Origin: Ignavibacteriales bacterium | Lineage (GTDB): Bacteria; Bacteroidota; Ignavibacteria; Ignavibacteriales; SURF-24 | Assembly (NCBI GenBank): GCA_026390815.1 | Contig: JAPLFH010000031.1 | Location: 1-61,154, forward strand | DNA: 61,154 nucleotides | Reading direction: 5' to 3' | In this document: positions 1-8,825 of the stretch, one piece after another | Layout: each line of letters opens with the position of its first letter | Position numbering within the stretch: position 1 is the stretch's first letter | Position numbers and translations under genes: made by a program | The notes under the pieces: generated by a model | What the model saw: the letters and a program-made list of their open reading frames with translations, nothing else | What the model was told of the DNA's origin: nothing | Database searches by the model: none

Positions 1-4
1 AGGA

Positions 5-99
5 TTGTACTTGCCTACTGCAAGTAGGTTGGACTAAAGTCCAGGATTTTTTGAGGATTCCGATACTCCGGCATAAATGCCGGAGCTATTCAAGTACAA
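5..99. repeat. Cloverleaf-like palindromic repeat
   Basis: A perfect 9-bp outer stem (TTGTACTTG at 5-13 with CAAGTACAA at 91-99) encloses three further perfect hairpins: CCTACT/AGTAGG (14-28), GGACT/AGTCC (31-42) and CTCCGGCAT/ATGCCGGAG (66-85). Folded as one strand it gives a multi-branch cloverleaf with one unpaired stretch at about 43-65. It lacks the T-loop, anticodon geometry and spacing of a tRNA. It looks like a dispersed REP-like or MITE-like element of the genome, but whether other copies exist cannot be judged from this window. Confidence 0.7.
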
Positions 100-110
100 A
101 ATTTCCTTAG

Positions 111-224
111 GTTGACGCCTATGTGCTGCAAGCAGGGATGACATATAAAAACTTTATTTATTCTGAAATCAAAACAATTGTACCAATTTTGATTGAAAAA
201 CATAATCGTTAAGTTGACGCCTAT
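111..224. repeat. Two direct copies of a 12-bp repeat
   Basis: GTTGACGCCTAT occurs at 111-122 and again at 213-224, each followed by purine-rich, GC-richer sequence. Between them is a smaller inverted repeat, ATCAAAA near 163 with TTTTGAT near 187. No gene is visible in 1-393, so this stretch looks like accumulated repeat sequence upstream of the lipoprotein gene. Confidence 0.5.
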
Positions 225-393
225 ATATGGAGGGCAGGCACAATCCGGTTTATAGGACAATTTGTAAATTGGATAAATTATTTTCTTAAGTGGCTGCATC
301 AATGGGTTTGGTTTTAGTGTTGGGTGCGTAAAGTATTTGAAATTGGGGAAACAACCTTTTTAACAAATTAGTTGAATATACAAAAGTGGGAAA

Positions 394-1671
394 ATGAAAA
401 AGTTATTGTTCCTTTTTTTTATCTCTTTACTATTTCTACCTTCGTGTAAAAAAGACGAAACTCCTGTTAGTAATCAAGATACTAATTTAAAATTTATGGG
501 GACCTGGATTGGCAACAATAAACCTGCCCCGCATGCTGTTGACAGTTATACGTTCATTTTTACAGAGGACCGTTATTCTAAAAGTTGGGTGAATCAAGCT
601 GGAGCCATAACTGAAAAAGGAAACTATACTACAACAGAAACACAGCTTACATTTAAACCTGATGGTGAATCCCACCAGGGATGGATGGTTGTTGACTATA
701 CCATTAATGATACAAATTTAACAATACAAAATTGGGAGGGTGATGGTTACCCGCTTATCCTAAAAAAACAAGGAACAATTGAACTTCCTCTATCTGCTCC
801 GCTACTTATATCACCCGCTGATAGTGCAATAAATGTTTTCCTTACTCCAACACTTAATTGGGCTGCAAGCAGTGGAGCAATAAGTTACACTGTACAGGTA
901 TCATCAAGCAGTAGTTTTATTAGTTTTAATTATAATCAGAGCGAACTAACCGGAACGAATCAACAAGTAACCGGACTATCAAATAACACTAAATATTTCT
1001 GGCGGGTGAATGCCGCCAACAATTTCGGAACTTCTGCATGGGCTGAGGTTTGGTCTTTCACCGTACAAGCTGGTGGAAAAACTGGTGAACCTTGTCCTGG
1101 TATACCGACTGTAGCCTACGCTGAAAAAACGTATCATACAATTCAAATAAACGAACAATGTTGGCTAAAAGAAAACCTTGATGTGGGAACAAAGATTCTT
1201 GGATACCAAAACGCAAGTAACAATGGAACAATAGAAAAATACTGCCCTGAAAATGATCCAAGCAATTGTGCGATGTATGGCGGTCTATATCAATGGAGTG
1301 AAGCGATGGCATATGACACAACACCAGGTACAAAAGGTATTTGTCCTGATAGTTGGCATATACCCACATTAGCAGAGTTCCAAACATTGGCAACCGCAGT
1401 AGGTGATGATGGAAATAAATTAAAAGCAGCAGGGGAAGGAACCGGAATAGGAGTTGGCACAAACACAAGTGGTTTTTCCGGGTTGCTTGCGGGTTCAAGA
1501 TACAACAATGGTTATTTCGGTTATTTAGGATACTACGCTTCCTATTGGTGTTCAACTGATTTCGATTCCACGCACGCATTCAGCTTAGTATTGTTCTACG
1601 ATTATAATGATATTACTTTGAGCATCTTTAACAAGGTTTACGGTTTTAGTGTTCGGTGTATTAAGGATTAA
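394..1671 (+). CDS. FISUMP-domain lipoprotein with Fn3 domain
   Basis: A 425-aa predicted surface or periplasmic lipoprotein. The N-terminus is a lipoprotein signal with Cys18 in an LPSC lipobox. Residues about 30-130 look like a lipocalin-like beta domain (GTWIG, then alternating beta strands). Residues about 133-225 are fibronectin type III-like, with the PLLISPADSA and KYFWRVNA motifs usual in this phylum. Residues about 240-425 match the FISUMP domain: QCWLKENLDVGT, CPDSWHIPTLAEF, YWCST and a terminal VRCI. FISUMP proteins are abundant in Fibrobacter and Bacteroidetes but have no established biochemical role; surface binding is an inference. The upstream GTGGGAAA is a weak ribosome site. 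Confidence 0.85.
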   Translation: MKKLLFLFFISLLFLPSCKKDETPVSNQDTNLKFMGTWIGNNKPAPHAVDSYTFIFTEDRYSKSWVNQAGAITEKGNYTTTETQLTFKPDGESHQGWMVVDYTINDTNLTIQNWEGDGYPLILKKQGTIELPLSAPLLISPADSAINVFLTPTLNWAASSGAISYTVQVSSSSSFISFNYNQSELTGTNQQVTGLSNNTKYFWRVNAANNFGTSAWAEVWSFTVQAGGKTGEPCPGIPTVAYAEKTYHTIQINEQCWLKENLDVGTKILGYQNASNNGTIEKYCPENDPSNCAMYGGLYQWSEAMAYDTTPGTKGICPDSWHIPTLAEFQTLATAVGDDGNKLKAAGEGTGIGVGTNTSGFSGLLAGSRYNNGYFGYLGYYASYWCSTDFDSTHAFSLVLFYDYNDITLSIFNKVYGFSVRCIKD

Positions 1672-1882
1672 GCTTTTTAGCGATTTGCGTTATCCCACGG
1701 CATTCCGTTACCGTAATTAGTAACTCATATCCCGGACGAACTGGAAACAAGCATGTAAGAATTGGTTAATCGACAAAACGGGAAGCAACGATTCTGCAGT
1801 TTTAAGAATATTCATTACTAAATTCTTTTTCCATTTTACACAAGATTTAAAAACTAATTGAATATTTACCATCTCACGCCCG

Positions 1883-2109
1883 CTTGCCGTGTCTGTTGCA
1901 CAACTCTGAAACGTTCTTCCACTTGGCAGTCACGGTCCATGAGCCTGTCCGAGAACTTAGATTTGTTAAATTAATTTTCACAATATTGCATTTAAATAAT
2001 TTATAACCCCCTCTTATTGGATTTTTATTCTTGCAATACTAGTTCTCGGACAGACTCTTGGTCCGTGACAGCCAAGCCGGGTAGTTGTACAACGGACTTG
2101 GTAGGCAAG
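1883..2109. repeat. Long imperfect inverted repeat, MITE-like
   Basis: The core arms GAGCCTGTCCGAGAAC (1941-1956) and GTTCTCGGACAGACTC (2042-2057) match at 15 of 16 positions. The symmetry runs outward: CTTGGC, then GTCACGG and CCA on the left (1922-1939) mirror the right side at 2058-2076. Further out, GTTGCACAACT (1895-1905) mirrors AGTTGTACAAC (2083-2093), and CTTGCC mirrors GGCAAG (2104-2109). The AT-rich centre of about 85 bp has no open frame. The rest of the gene-free interval 1672-2129 shows nothing else. It could be a non-autonomous mobile element or an IS remnant. Confidence 0.65.
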
Positions 2110-2129
2110 GTTTGACGTTTGACATTTCA

Positions 2130-4016
2130 CTACTGCTTTTCACTCCACATTAAAACAGCAAGCGCAAATTCTCCGTTGCACCATGAAAGCGGGGAAGCCG
2201 GACTGCAATCTGATTCATTTAAATAAATTCTTTCCGGCATCAAGCCATAGCTGTTGGAGTTATTTATCATCCAATCAATATGTTTTATTGCAGCAGTTGG
2301 ATTGCCGGTAATAGAAAAATATTGTGATAGTGCAGCAGTTGGAAAGAAAAATGCATCTCCGCCATAACCGGATAACCACGCATTATCTTTTGCTTCGAAG
2401 TATTGCAAGCCACCGCCCAGAACTGTTGTATTCTTCAAATAAAACTCAACTGACTTTTTCACTTCATCATTTTCCGGAAATCCCCAAAGTACTCCAAACG
2501 GAATGGTTGTATCCCAAAGATTTATCTTCTCACCTTTTTTATCTGCAATACTTCTGTTGTCTTCGGTTTTAATTCCGGTAAATCGAACAGCTGTGTAGGT
2601 CTGCCTTTTCTTATCAAAAGTAAAATCAAGCGAAGAAGAAATTTTTTCGAACGCATCTTCATATTTTTCTGTGCGTTTAGGATCGCCAAATCTTTCCGCA
2701 AATTTAGATGCCGTTTTCAAAGCGGCAGCGCAAATCATATTTGTTGTTGGCAGGTAGCCAGTCCATTCAACAATCCCTCCTTCATAAAGCAATCCGTTCT
2801 CATCAATTTTACTAACCAGAAAATCTGCTAATTCAAAAATCAAAGATTTGTCCGCAAGCCATTCAAGTTTTTGTTTGTAGAACTCATTAACAAGCCATAT
2901 AAAATAACCGTTAGCATCCCACTCGGGTTCATCGTAGCGTGCACCGGAGCCGGCATCTACTGCTTTTGAGTAAGCATCATATCTGGCAAAATATTCCCCG
3001 GCGCTTTTCTTTGGTATTTCTGGTTTTGCCCAAAACGAAATAATTTGTTTTGCTTCATCATAATGACCTGTTAATAAAAATGCTCTGGCTGACATCATTG
3101 CATCGCGGGGATAAAGCTGGGGCATGCCATTAGTAAGAAATTGTCCGGTAATATCAGCCGGTACCATTCCATTTAAATTAGCAGCTTTAACTGAATAAAG
3201 AGTTCGTTTATAATAATCTAAATATTTTACACCATCTTTGTTATTCTTAATCTTAGGCAGCTTTCCACTATTCATCCAACTATTCCAGAATTTGGAAGAA
3301 GCAGCAGACAAACTTTTTTCCAATCTTAAGATTTTCAAATTTGCTTTTAATTCATTTAGCGAGGTTCCAGCTAAAATTAAAATCTCTTCTTTATTACGGC
3401 AGGAAATTGTAATAATTGAATCGTTAATAGAAATTTCTTTGCCGATCACTTTTGGTGCAAAAATAATGTACGTCCCATTTGTCCATTGTGCAATTGCTAC
3501 ATTATCCTCTTTCTTAAATGATGAAAGAATCGTTTTCCGATCTGTAATAATATTTTTTCTAAGATGGATTTGGCAGCTTGTTGTAGTTGGAATTTTAGAA
3601 TTCTTCAGATCCAATGAAAGAACAACAGCATTTTCAGGATGGACAAAACATTTTACATCCTTGTAGGATCCATTGCTAAATAAAGTACGGGTTATTGTTG
3701 TAAAGAAATTTTCCAATCCAACGGAATCTTCAACAATTTTAACTGTGTTTCCTCTTTCATCAAAAACATCAAATGTAGTTGAAGCAATGTAGTCTGTTGT
3801 ATAATCATTTAAATAGAAATGTTGAATTCCTTTGCCTTTAGTAATTTTAGTCATCCTCGCATCATCGGAATAGACAAGACAGATATTTCCATTACCAAGG
3901 ATGGCGTTTCCTTTCCAGGGACGTGTGGATAATTGAATATCCTGTTGCGCCATTAGGTTTGAAACCATAATTAAAAAAAATGCCGCAATAATATATTTGG
4001 AAAAATTATTTTTCAT
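2130..4016 (-). CDS. Secreted (alpha/alpha)6 glycosidase, GH15-like
   Basis: A 628-aa secreted protein with a signal peptide ending near ...SNLMAQ. An N-terminal beta-rich part (residues about 25-250, opening WKGNAILGNGNICLVYSDD) precedes a six-hairpin helical barrel (about 260-628). Barrel motifs resemble glucoamylase and glycogen-debranching families: YPRDAMMSARAFLLTGHY, EWDANGYFIWLVNEF, IVEWTGYLPTT, LMPERI and PLSWCNGEFALAV, the last like the C-terminal acidic loop of GH15. Hydrolysis of alpha-linked oligosaccharides is an inference from the fold; the exact family and catalytic glutamates cannot be assigned by eye. A GAGG ribosome site lies before the ATG. The esterase gene upstream on the same strand is 123 bp away. 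Confidence 0.75.
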   Translation of the reverse strand: MKNNFSKYIIAAFFLIMVSNLMAQQDIQLSTRPWKGNAILGNGNICLVYSDDARMTKITKGKGIQHFYLNDYTTDYIASTTFDVFDERGNTVKIVEDSVGLENFFTTITRTLFSNGSYKDVKCFVHPENAVVLSLDLKNSKIPTTTSCQIHLRKNIITDRKTILSSFKKEDNVAIAQWTNGTYIIFAPKVIGKEISINDSIITISCRNKEEILILAGTSLNELKANLKILRLEKSLSAASSKFWNSWMNSGKLPKIKNNKDGVKYLDYYKRTLYSVKAANLNGMVPADITGQFLTNGMPQLYPRDAMMSARAFLLTGHYDEAKQIISFWAKPEIPKKSAGEYFARYDAYSKAVDAGSGARYDEPEWDANGYFIWLVNEFYKQKLEWLADKSLIFELADFLVSKIDENGLLYEGGIVEWTGYLPTTNMICAAALKTASKFAERFGDPKRTEKYEDAFEKISSSLDFTFDKKRQTYTAVRFTGIKTEDNRSIADKKGEKINLWDTTIPFGVLWGFPENDEVKKSVEFYLKNTTVLGGGLQYFEAKDNAWLSGYGGDAFFFPTAALSQYFSITGNPTAAIKHIDWMINNSNSYGLMPERIYLNESDCSPASPLSWCNGEFALAVLMWSEKQ

Positions 4017-4139
4017 TAGTTCCTCGTTCCTTTAATTTTAATTTTGAGATCCTAAACTTAAAAATATTTCATCTTACTTTTTTTCAATTAGCTCTTACCT
4101 TAAACAAAAAATTCAATTGAACTAAATCCCTGGTAGAAA

Positions 4140-4880
4140 TTATTTAGAGCCCAATGATTGCTGCTGCATCCATTCATACAATTCAGGATTATTATATGTC
4201 TCTGTCCAGGAGTTATGTCCTGCTTCCGGATAAACAGTAAATTTAACATTACCGCCACAGGCTTTAAGAGCATTCACCATAGTTTCCGCTTCTTTAACAG
4301 GAACTACATTATCTTTTTGACCATGAAAAACCCAAGCCGGAATATTTTTTAATTTGCAAACTGCGTCCGCATTTCCACCACCACAAATTGGAATAATTGC
4401 GGCAAATCTATCAGGGTATGTAATAGCTAAATCCCATGTGCCGTATCCGCCCATACTTAAACCTGTAACGTAAACTCTGGAAAGATCAACTTCATAATTA
4501 GCCTCTATGTTATTCAATAATGCATCAAGAACATCTGTAGACCATCTTTCATCATCTGGACATTGAGGAGAAACAATTATAAATGGAAAATTTTTCCCTT
4601 GATCAACTAACATTGGAGGACCATGCTTTTTTACTAAATTAATATCCGTTCCTCTTTCACCAGAACCATGTAAGAATAACACCAGCGGATATTTAGTTTT
4701 TTCTTTTCCATAATCTTCCGGAAGATAAAGCAGGTATCCGGTAGTAACTGTTTTCCGATATTCCTTTGTAAAATACTGCGGCTGTTGACCCGGTTTTGTT
4801 TGGATAATTTGAGTAGGTGAACAACCGGTTAAGATCATTCCAGAAATCAGAATCGAGAGAATTAAAAGTTTCTTCTGCAT
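4140..4880 (-). CDS. Lipoprotein alpha/beta-hydrolase, prolyl-oligopeptidase-like
   Basis: A 246-aa lipoprotein esterase or peptidase of the alpha/beta-hydrolase fold. The start at 4880 is chosen over an upstream in-frame ATG at 4916 because AAAGGAGT lies 7 bases before it and the resulting N-terminus (MQKKLLILSI) is a proper lipoprotein signal with an LTGC lipobox. Oxyanion motif HGSGERG, nucleophile motif GLSMGGYG, acid region FHGQKDNVVP and catalytic-His motif GHNSW are all present in order. The family includes PHB-depolymerase-like and feruloyl-esterase-like proteins, so the substrate stays open; a polysaccharide ester is plausible next to a glycosidase. Confidence 0.85.
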   Translation of the reverse strand: MQKKLLILSILISGMILTGCSPTQIIQTKPGQQPQYFTKEYRKTVTTGYLLYLPEDYGKEKTKYPLVLFLHGSGERGTDINLVKKHGPPMLVDQGKNFPFIIVSPQCPDDERWSTDVLDALLNNIEANYEVDLSRVYVTGLSMGGYGTWDLAITYPDRFAAIIPICGGGNADAVCKLKNIPAWVFHGQKDNVVPVKEAETMVNALKACGGNVKFTVYPEAGHNSWTETYNNPELYEWMQQQSLGSK

Positions 4881-5093
4881 CAGATGTACTCCTTTAATTG
4901 AGGAAATTTTATACAAAACTTATCAATTAAAAAGGAAAATATCTATTAGCTGTTTGAAAAAACTCTTGCGGCATTTCTGGTTACTTTTGTCAAGAGGTAA
5001 ACAATATAACTTGAAAAGACTTCTTCCATAAAGTATGATAACAATTATTGTAACTTTTTTGGTGAAGGATTTTTATTTGATTTAAAAGAATTG

Positions 5094-5117
5094 AGAGACG
5101 CATAAAAGTGCGCCTCT
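5094..5117 (-). terminator. Terminator of the fliS-flgM operon
   Basis: AGAGACGCA (5094-5102) pairs with TGCGCCTCT (5109-5117) with one G-U pair and a 6-base loop, 36 bp past the flgM stop. The following minus-strand bases include TTCTTTT, so it is a moderately convincing intrinsic terminator. Confidence 0.55.
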
Positions 5118-5152
5118 ATAAAATTGAATTTATTATTTTGGGGATTTGAGGA

Positions 5153-5428
5153 TTAGCTTCCCTTAATCTCTTTTAGCACTGCATCAGCAACTTTGCTAAG
5201 TACCTCATCAGAATTATAGAACCCCTTTGCTATTTTTAATTTAATCTCTTCTAAATTCTTAGAAGCAACCTTCCCCTCATTTAAAATTTTCGCTTGTTCA
5301 GAAATTTCTAATTTATCAACTTGTTTAGCCGAAACAGAATTCGAATTTACTTTCTTAGTTTCTGCATCAGAAAATTTTTGGGGATCGGGTACTAAATTAA
5401 TATAATTATTTGGACCATGAACTTTCAA
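5153..5428 (-). CDS. flgM: Anti-sigma-28 factor FlgM
   Basis: A 91-aa protein matching FlgM. The N-terminal half is polar and unstructured; the C-terminal half carries DKLEISEQAK and the family signature KIAKGFYNSDEVLSKVADAV, the helices that hold FliA (sigma-28). By family knowledge FlgM is exported through the finished hook-basal body, which frees sigma-28 for late flagellar genes. That fits the sigma-28-like promoters seen before both flagellin genes here. The only possible start is TTG at 5428, with AAAGGTGA overlapping the preceding stop codon, so translation is probably coupled and low. It is the last gene of the fliS-fliD-chaperone-flgM run. Confidence 0.85.
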   Translation of the reverse strand: MKVHGPNNYINLVPDPQKFSDAETKKVNSNSVSAKQVDKLEISEQAKILNEGKVASKNLEEIKLKIAKGFYNSDEVLSKVADAVLKEIKGS

Positions 5429-5432
5429 TTTT

Positions 5433-5765
5433 TCACCTTTTGTATAGTGCTAATTTTTTTTGATTTGTAAGATTGCTTAGTTCAATGCTTACCCTGTTTA
5501 TTTCTTCTTCCTTATCCTTAATGATATTATCGAAAGTATTTTTAGTTTTTTTAGTCACATCTTCTAATTCTAAGTCTATTTTTTTCATCTCCTCTGCAGT
5601 TGCCTGGCTTTTTATCTCATTTTCGGAGTTTTTCAAGTGAAGGGCAATTGTTTTTATCTCTCTAAAATTATCGTTAAAATTTTCATCAGTTATGCCCAAA
5701 AGTTTTTCAATAACTGAATTCCAATCCATTTTTAACGAAGCCACTTTAGTTGATAAATCAATCAT
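5433..5765 (-). CDS. Probable flagellar export chaperone, FliT/FlgN-like
   Basis: A 110-aa all-helical protein without signal peptide or Cys. Residues about 30-105 form charged coiled-coil helices (ENEIKSQATAEEMKK, TFDNIIKDKEEEINRV). There is no clear sequence signature. Size, helical make-up and position, directly after fliD and 4 bp before flgM, fit a FliT- or FlgN-type chaperone for filament cap or hook-associated proteins. fliD-fliS-fliT order favours FliT, while adjacency to flgM is typical of FlgN. The assignment rests mostly on context. Confidence 0.5.
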   Translation of the reverse strand: MIDLSTKVASLKMDWNSVIEKLLGITDENFNDNFREIKTIALHLKNSENEIKSQATAEEMKKIDLELEDVTKKTKNTFDNIIKDKEEEINRVSIELSNLTNQKKLALYKR

Positions 5766-5774
5766 ATGCTAAAT

Positions 5775-7565
5775 TTATCCTCCAAACATCATCGTTTGCA
5801 TATTCACAATTAATTGCACTTGCATCTGCATTTGTTGGTATTGATTTCTTAACGATTCCACGCTTTTATCAATTCTTTTTTGGGAAGCAGTAATTGAATC
5901 ATTTAGATAAACAGCCGATTTATCAACCGATGATTTAGCGCGTGTTAAATATCCGTTTGTTCCAACATATAAATTAACTCTATCATAAAGTGCGGCGGCA
6001 ATGCCATTTGAAGAGGTAAAAAGGGTTGCAACCTGATTAGTATTATCACGAACCGCATTTTCAAGTTGAGTGCTGTCACTTATTGTTAAGCCAGAAGTTG
6101 AATTAAAAGTAATACCTAACTTGGAAAGATTGTTTATTTCGCTTGCACTAATTCCGCCAACTGAAGTTACAGCTAAATTGTTTAATGTAGATAAAATTGA
6201 AGATGCATTTGAATCGCCCAGCAACAAACCTCTATCTCCATTTGTTTTGGCACTGCTGTTAGTTTTAATGTAAGTATAAATATCATTAAATTTATTTATA
6301 AAACTTTCTATTTTTGATTTGATACTTGCAGTATCAACAGCAAACGAAACAGCAACAGTTGTATCAGTTGGCTGCATAACAGATTTTAAGTTTACTGTTG
6401 CACCGGATACTAAATCAGTTATGCTATTAGAATTTCTTTCAATGTTAAGACCATTAAATTCAACCATAGCATTAAGAACAGAAGTACCATAAATAAATCC
6501 TGGTGTATCATCTCCACCGGTATTTTGAACAAATGTTGTTCTCGTTCCACCAAGATTAAGACCAATGGAGCTTAGAGCTAAATTAGTTCCACCGGTTTCA
6601 GAAAGATTTGTAATTCGAAAATCATTGCCGGATTCCTTAGCGGTTAATGATAATTGCGTTTTGGAAGTAACCGGAGTAAACACAGAAGCTGTAACAATGC
6701 CAGATGCTGCTTTTTCTTTTGTTGCGCTAATGTTAAGATCAGAAACCAAATCAAATCCACTTACTGTAGAAATGGAAATATACTTAGATTGATCTTTTAC
6801 TGTAAGTTTTAATTTTACATCTCCGGCGCTTGGAGAATCCACAACCTTTTCTGCAGTTATACCGGAAATATTTGTGTTTATACTTGTAATTAGCTGGTTT
6901 ACTAAATCATTATAATCGGTTGCGCTTGCAATAGAAATTGTAGTTTCTGTACCATTTAAATTTATTTTGAATGAGCTTGCACCACCACTGTAAACACCTG
7001 CTCCAGATTTTGCATTGGAGGTTATTACCGCTTTATCAAGATTAATTGCATTCTGTATTTTCGCCATCACGTCTTCGTTAGTAATCCCATTGGTATCAAA
7101 ATCCGAGGAAATAAAATCAACATCAACATTAGAAGTAAATTCACCTCCGCTGCCATCACCAGTTTTTATCGCAAAAGAGCGCGACCCCTCAGTCGTTATA
7201 ATTGATGAATAGTCTGTTGAATTCATTTTACTTCCAATAACAAGATCATTCTTAGCCATTTGATTTACACGAAGCGAATAAGAGCTTGCTGCTGTAGTGC
7301 CGGATGCAGTAACAGAAATAAAATTTGCATTTGATGAAGAAGCTGATTTGTTGGCAAAAACCGAACTGCTGTCTGTGTTCTTTAATTCACTTAAAATAGT
7401 TTTTAGATCGCTAAGCTTTGTGTTTAAAGTCGAGTAGGCTGTAGATAGGTTTTGATACTTTGTCTTTCGGGTACTCAAAGGATCAATTCTTCTATTCACC
7501 TCCATTGCCTGGTAATTATTTACAAGCGTATCAATAACAGAGGATGTTAAAAAATTACTTGCCAT
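5775..7565 (-). CDS. fliD: Flagellar filament cap protein FliD
   Basis: A 596-aa FliD (HAP2). The N-terminal domain (residues about 10-105) has the expected helices and YSLRVNQMAKNDLV. The middle is Ser/Thr-rich beta structure. The C-terminal domain (about 400-596) contains FINKFNDIYTYIK, LLLGDSNASSILSTL, LSKLGITFN, then long terminal helices ending QLIVNMQTMMFGG, the end that contacts the filament. FliD caps the growing filament and helps incoming flagellin fold. Family members are usually 450-700 aa, so this is normal. The ATG lies 1 bp after the fliS stop codon, so the two are translationally coupled. Confidence 0.93.
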   Translation of the reverse strand: MASNFLTSSVIDTLVNNYQAMEVNRRIDPLSTRKTKYQNLSTAYSTLNTKLSDLKTILSELKNTDSSSVFANKSASSSNANFISVTASGTTAASSYSLRVNQMAKNDLVIGSKMNSTDYSSIITTEGSRSFAIKTGDGSGGEFTSNVDVDFISSDFDTNGITNEDVMAKIQNAINLDKAVITSNAKSGAGVYSGGASSFKINLNGTETTISIASATDYNDLVNQLITSINTNISGITAEKVVDSPSAGDVKLKLTVKDQSKYISISTVSGFDLVSDLNISATKEKAASGIVTASVFTPVTSKTQLSLTAKESGNDFRITNLSETGGTNLALSSIGLNLGGTRTTFVQNTGGDDTPGFIYGTSVLNAMVEFNGLNIERNSNSITDLVSGATVNLKSVMQPTDTTVAVSFAVDTASIKSKIESFINKFNDIYTYIKTNSSAKTNGDRGLLLGDSNASSILSTLNNLAVTSVGGISASEINNLSKLGITFNSTSGLTISDSTQLENAVRDNTNQVATLFTSSNGIAAALYDRVNLYVGTNGYLTRAKSSVDKSAVYLNDSITASQKRIDKSVESLRNQYQQMQMQVQLIVNMQTMMFGG

Positions 7566-7566
7566 T

Positions 7567-7911
7567 TTAAGCCTTGTAGTTTTTAATCGCGTTAACCCAG
7601 GCGTCTCTTAAATCGGTAAGCACTTGTTTTACAGAATCATGGTTACCGTTCCTCATTTCTTCCTGGCAGTAATAATATAAACGGAACAAGCCAACAGCAA
7701 TTTCTCTGGAATTTTGGTCGTCAAATCTAAGAGCATTTATTAATTCCTGAATAGCATTGTTAGTTTTAATCAAGTCGTGCCTGGAACAACTGGCAATTGC
7801 AAAATCATAAATCTTTATAATTATTTGTTGTGGCGATGCCTCAAGAATTTCTTTTACTAAGTACTGGTTCAATCTATTGTTTTGAGTATTGGGATAATAA
7901 GAATAATTCAT
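7567..7911 (-). CDS. fliS: Flagellin chaperone FliS
   Basis: A 114-aa helical FliS protein. Typical features are the start NYSYYPNTQNNRLNQYLVKE, the SPQQIIIKIYDFAIA segment, DDQNSREIAVGLFRLYYYC and the C-terminal helix containing LTDLRDAWVNAI. FliS binds the C-terminus of flagellin in the cytoplasm, prevents early polymerisation and delivers it to the export gate. It is the first gene of the four-gene unit that continues with fliD, and it follows the flagellin terminator. GGAAAAG before the ATG is a plausible ribosome site. Confidence 0.93.
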   Translation of the reverse strand: MNYSYYPNTQNNRLNQYLVKEILEASPQQIIIKIYDFAIASCSRHDLIKTNNAIQELINALRFDDQNSREIAVGLFRLYYYCQEEMRNGNHDSVKQVLTDLRDAWVNAIKNYKA

Positions 7912-7943
7912 GTCTTTTCCATTTTCAATTTAGTAATTAAAAA

Positions 7944-7968
7944 TACCCCCGGAAAAACACCGGGGGTA
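7944..7968 (-). terminator. Terminator of flagellin gene A
   Basis: TACCCCCGG (7944-7952) and CCGGGGGTA (7960-7968) form a perfect 9-bp GC-rich stem with a 7-base loop, and the minus-strand continuation starts with TTTTTAATTA. It sits 21 bp after the flagellin stop and before fliS. The second flagellin gene ends in a near-copy. Confidence 0.9.
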
Positions 7969-7989
7969 CCACGTTTTTCAAACTGTCTC

Positions 7990-8820
7990 TTATCTAAAAA
8001 GTGAAAGAAGATTTTGTGGAGAAGCATTCATTTGAGCAAACATTGCTGTTCCAATCTGTTGAGCAATTTGCCCTCTGCTGGCATTCATTTGCTCTAGAAC
8101 AACATCTGCATCAAATATGTTGGAAAGTGTTGATGCATTGTTTGTAATTGATGCTGTTAAGAATTCTTCTCTTGAACCAAGAGACTGCTGCAGGTTACCA
8201 ATTCTGCCTAGCGCGTTTCGTACATTATTTACAACTGTTGTAGTATCAGCATTTATAACATCTGAATCAGTAGTTGACTGAAGACTGCCGGTACCAATTA
8301 GAGTTGCCATTGTACTAGAACTTAAAATACTTGTGTCCGCAAAATCCACACTAAACGAAGCTCCACCGACATCAAAAGAAGCATTTGATAATGCTGTAGA
8401 TCCGTCGGTACTGGCTAACAACTGGGTGCCATTGATGTTTGTATTCTTTAGAATAGAATCAATTTCACCGGCAAGAGTTCTGATATCAGAAGCTATGCTA
8501 GCTGAGTTCTTTAATGGATCATCTGCATCAGTTTGTTTAGCTTGAATTTGATTTAATTTGTCATTTATCTGTTGTAAAGCCATTTCTGCTGTTGACAAAT
8601 AATTCTTTGCAGAAGAAATATTACCAAGCTGTGCTTTCATTTTCAAGTTCTGAGCCTCAAGTTTTTTACCAACGTTGAAACCAGAAGTATCATCAGCAAC
8701 AGAGTTGATCTTCTTTAAAGTAGCTAAACGAAGCTGTGCTTGCGCAGTTGCCGCATTAGTTTTAGATAATGCATTATAAGCATCAAGTGCGCCTGAATTC
8801 GTGTTAATAGAGAAACCCAT
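7990..8820 (-). CDS. fliC: Flagellin A
   Basis: A 276-aa flagellin, the filament subunit exported by the flagellar type III system. Start at 8820 rather than the longer frame to 8865: AAGGAGGT lies 5 bases before this ATG and MGFSINTNSG is the usual flagellin N-terminus. Residues 1-145 form the D0/D1 helices (LRLATLKKINSVADDTSGF, NTNINGTQLL) and about 205-276 the matching C-terminal helices (RNALGRIGNLQQSLGSREEF, ending PQNLLSLFR). The centre (about 145-205) is short and Ser/Thr/Asp-rich, so D2/D3 domains are missing. It is a paralogue of the gene at 9402-10232, nearly identical at both ends and divergent in the centre. Confidence 0.95.
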   Translation of the reverse strand: MGFSINTNSGALDAYNALSKTNAATAQAQLRLATLKKINSVADDTSGFNVGKKLEAQNLKMKAQLGNISSAKNYLSTAEMALQQINDKLNQIQAKQTDADDPLKNSASIASDIRTLAGEIDSILKNTNINGTQLLASTDGSTALSNASFDVGGASFSVDFADTSILSSSTMATLIGTGSLQSTTDSDVINADTTTVVNNVRNALGRIGNLQQSLGSREEFLTASITNNASTLSNIFDADVVLEQMNASRGQIAQQIGTAMFAQMNASPQNLLSLFR

Positions 8821-8825
8821 TTTGT

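Noticed and set aside
5-99. tRNA gene suggested by the cloverleaf fold
   Set aside because: No T-loop GTTCRA motif, no conserved D-loop, the stems have the wrong lengths and there is no anticodon arm of the right size.
1058-1579. 173-codon open frame on the minus strand
   Set aside because: It is antisense to the well-supported FISUMP lipoprotein, has odd composition and no ribosome site.
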